Under the pieces are notes generated by a model. The model searched no databases, had not been told where the DNA came from, and worked only from the letters and a program-made list of their open reading frames with translations. The position numbers and the translations under genes are program-made. Shown in pieces: positions 5,423 through 5,965 of a stretch of DNA of 5,965 nt (position 1 is the first letter of the stretch; every line of letters starts with the position of its first letter). Origin of the DNA: an uncultured Prevotella sp. (GTDB taxonomy: Bacteria; Bacteroidota; Bacteroidia; Bacteroidales; Bacteroidaceae); contig CALCVT010000070.1 in the NCBI GenBank assembly GCA_937906495.1, positions 1 through 5,965 of the forward strand, written 5' to 3'.

Positions 5423-5459
5423 GGTTGTTTCGGTCCGCAAGACCGGAACAGCCCTTTTT
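5423..5459 (+). terminator. Intrinsic terminator of the plus-strand RNA gene
   Basis: A 13-bp stem (5423-5435 with 5441-5453, loop CGCAA) is followed by CTTTTT and, after a short gap, seven more T at 5467-5473. Two pairs are G-U in plus-strand RNA and become A-C mismatches on the other strand, which shows the hairpin is maintained for rightward transcription. Confidence 0.88.
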
Positions 5460-5460
5460 G

Positions 5461-5795
5461 TGTTTCTTTTTTTCGAGTACGAATGGCTCCAGGTTTGGGT
5501 GTGCCGTTTATCCTCCTTCTTAAAACTATTTTCAATTTTTCTCATATGCTTTGAAAGACGTTGGTGGACAAGTGTCCGCTGCACAAATCAACGAACAGAC
5601 TCGGATTAGCCTCGCAGACTTATATAGTATCCTATGGAAGGTCTGTTTGTATGGTAAGTTTTGTGTCAGTCCGTTCAAAGCAATTTATACCTTGGTGCCC
5701 TGGTGCTGTTGTGCAGCCGATGGGCATCAAGTTTTTTTTGAGTATCTTCGACCATTGTTAGCTTGCGCCGGTGAACCCCAATGTTGCATCATTTA
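5461..5795. other. Gene-poor stretch between RNA gene and repeat array
   Basis: Open frames here start at TTG, lack ribosome sites and do not resemble any family I know. Two minor items are visible. A 23-codon ATG frame at 5483-5554 encodes a hydrophobic peptide (MAPGLGVPFILLLKTIF...), but it lies in T-rich DNA after the terminator. An imperfect hairpin spans 5615-5645: CAGACTT with AAGGTCTG, then an inner ATAG/CTAT. Neither is enough to call a gene. Confidence 0.4.
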
Positions 5796-5965
5796 AATAA
5801 TATAGGATGCGGTTCGGAAATACCAATCCATGAAAGCAAGCTTTCGTCTTGTTATTTCGCTCACCTTTCACTATTTTGAATAATATAGGATGCGGTTCGG
5901 AAATATCAATCCGTGAAAGCAAGCTTTCGTCTTGTTATTTCGCTCACCTTTCACTATATTTGAAT
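5796..5965. repeat. 83/84-bp tandem repeat of long imperfect hairpins, array cut by window edge
   Basis: Unit 1 is 5796-5878 and unit 2 is 5879-5962. They differ by two substitutions (5823/5906 and 5830/5913) and a one-base insertion near the end of unit 2. A third unit apparently begins at 5963. Each unit is an imperfect inverted repeat. In unit 2 AATATAG 5882-5888 pairs with CTATATT 5954-5960, GGT 5894-5896 with ACC 5946-5948, GAAATA 5900-5905 with TATTTC 5936-5941, and GAAAGC 5915-5920 with GCTTTC 5923-5928. Both substitutions fall in unpaired positions. The period is not a clean multiple of three across units, which speaks against a repeat-containing protein. Likely an extragenic palindromic or mobile-element-derived repeat. 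Confidence 0.9.

Larger units (their letters stand above)
5184..5459 (+). ncRNA. Candidate structured non-coding RNA, about 275 nt, unidentified
   Basis: A consensus -7 element at 5170-5177 and a strong rightward terminator at 5423-5459 delimit a transcript with no long reading frame. It can fold extensively: GAGAGG 5190-5195 with CTCTCC or UUCUCUC near 5279-5286; CACTAC 5222-5227 with GTAGTG 5264-5269; GGGACG 5269-5274 with CGTCCC 5304-5309; GTCTG 5310-5314 with CAGAC 5385-5389, continued by ATCATTT 5319-5325 with AAATGAT 5375-5381. That last stem encloses two hairpins (GGTA-AATA-TACC 5326-5337 and GCTC-TTT-GAGC 5342-5352). It shows no RNase P, tmRNA or SRP RNA signature. A Bacteroidetes 6S RNA or the Bacteroidales-1 type of RNA are possibilities I cannot confirm. 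It could also be a small mRNA, as it contains a 26-codon frame. The start is approximate. Confidence 0.55.

Noticed and set aside
5551..5796. 81- and 66-residue plus-strand open frames after the RNA terminator
   Set aside because: Both start at TTG, have no ribosome site or promoter, and overlap each other and a hairpin at 5615-5645; composition (many Cys and Trp) looks like translated non-coding DNA.
5796..5965. CRISPR array
   Set aside because: The whole 83/84-bp unit is repeated with no unique spacers between short repeats.

Overview
The window looks like chromosomal DNA from a member of Bacteroidales, most likely a Prevotella-type organism. Three things point there. Candidate promoters match the Bacteroidota -7 element TAnnTTTG rather than TATAAT. 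The two large genes lack a clear Shine-Dalgarno sequence. One protein ends in a type A sorting domain of the type IX secretion system (T9SS), which is confined to Bacteroidota. The family-level assignment is an inference.

Layout from left to right. 1-166 is AT-rich with no recognisable gene. 167-191 is a hairpin terminator for the leftward gene mnmE (234-1775, minus). MnmE is the tRNA wobble-uridine modification GTPase, complete and carrying an unusual low-complexity insertion in its G domain. Its likely promoter lies at 1825-1854. 1860-2612 is a long intergenic stretch. It holds a 21-bp tandem repeat (2101-2163), a strong bidirectional hairpin terminator (2244-2274), a near-ideal leftward promoter match placed directly in front of that hairpin, and further hairpins downstream of the next gene. 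2613-4766 (minus) encodes a large exported metallophosphoesterase with a signal peptide, an N-terminal beta domain, a complete catalytic domain, an unassigned helical region and a C-terminal T9SS sorting domain.

4798-5965 has no convincing protein gene but is rich in structure. It contains a perfect 24-bp palindrome (4887-4910), a (CG)4/(TA)6 tract, and four back-to-back hairpins (5024-5110). Next comes what I read as a stand-alone structured non-coding RNA gene on the plus strand (about 5184-5460), with a consensus -7 element and an orientation-specific intrinsic terminator. The last 170 bases are two copies of an 83/84-bp imperfect-palindrome repeat, with a third copy starting at the window edge.

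The two protein genes are not an operon. Each has its own promoter-like sequence and they are about 840 bases apart, with a terminator between them. MnmE acts in the cytoplasm on tRNA; the phosphoesterase acts outside the cell or on its surface. The best candidates for something undescribed are the RNA gene at 5184-5460, the hairpin cluster in front of it, and the repeat array at the right edge.
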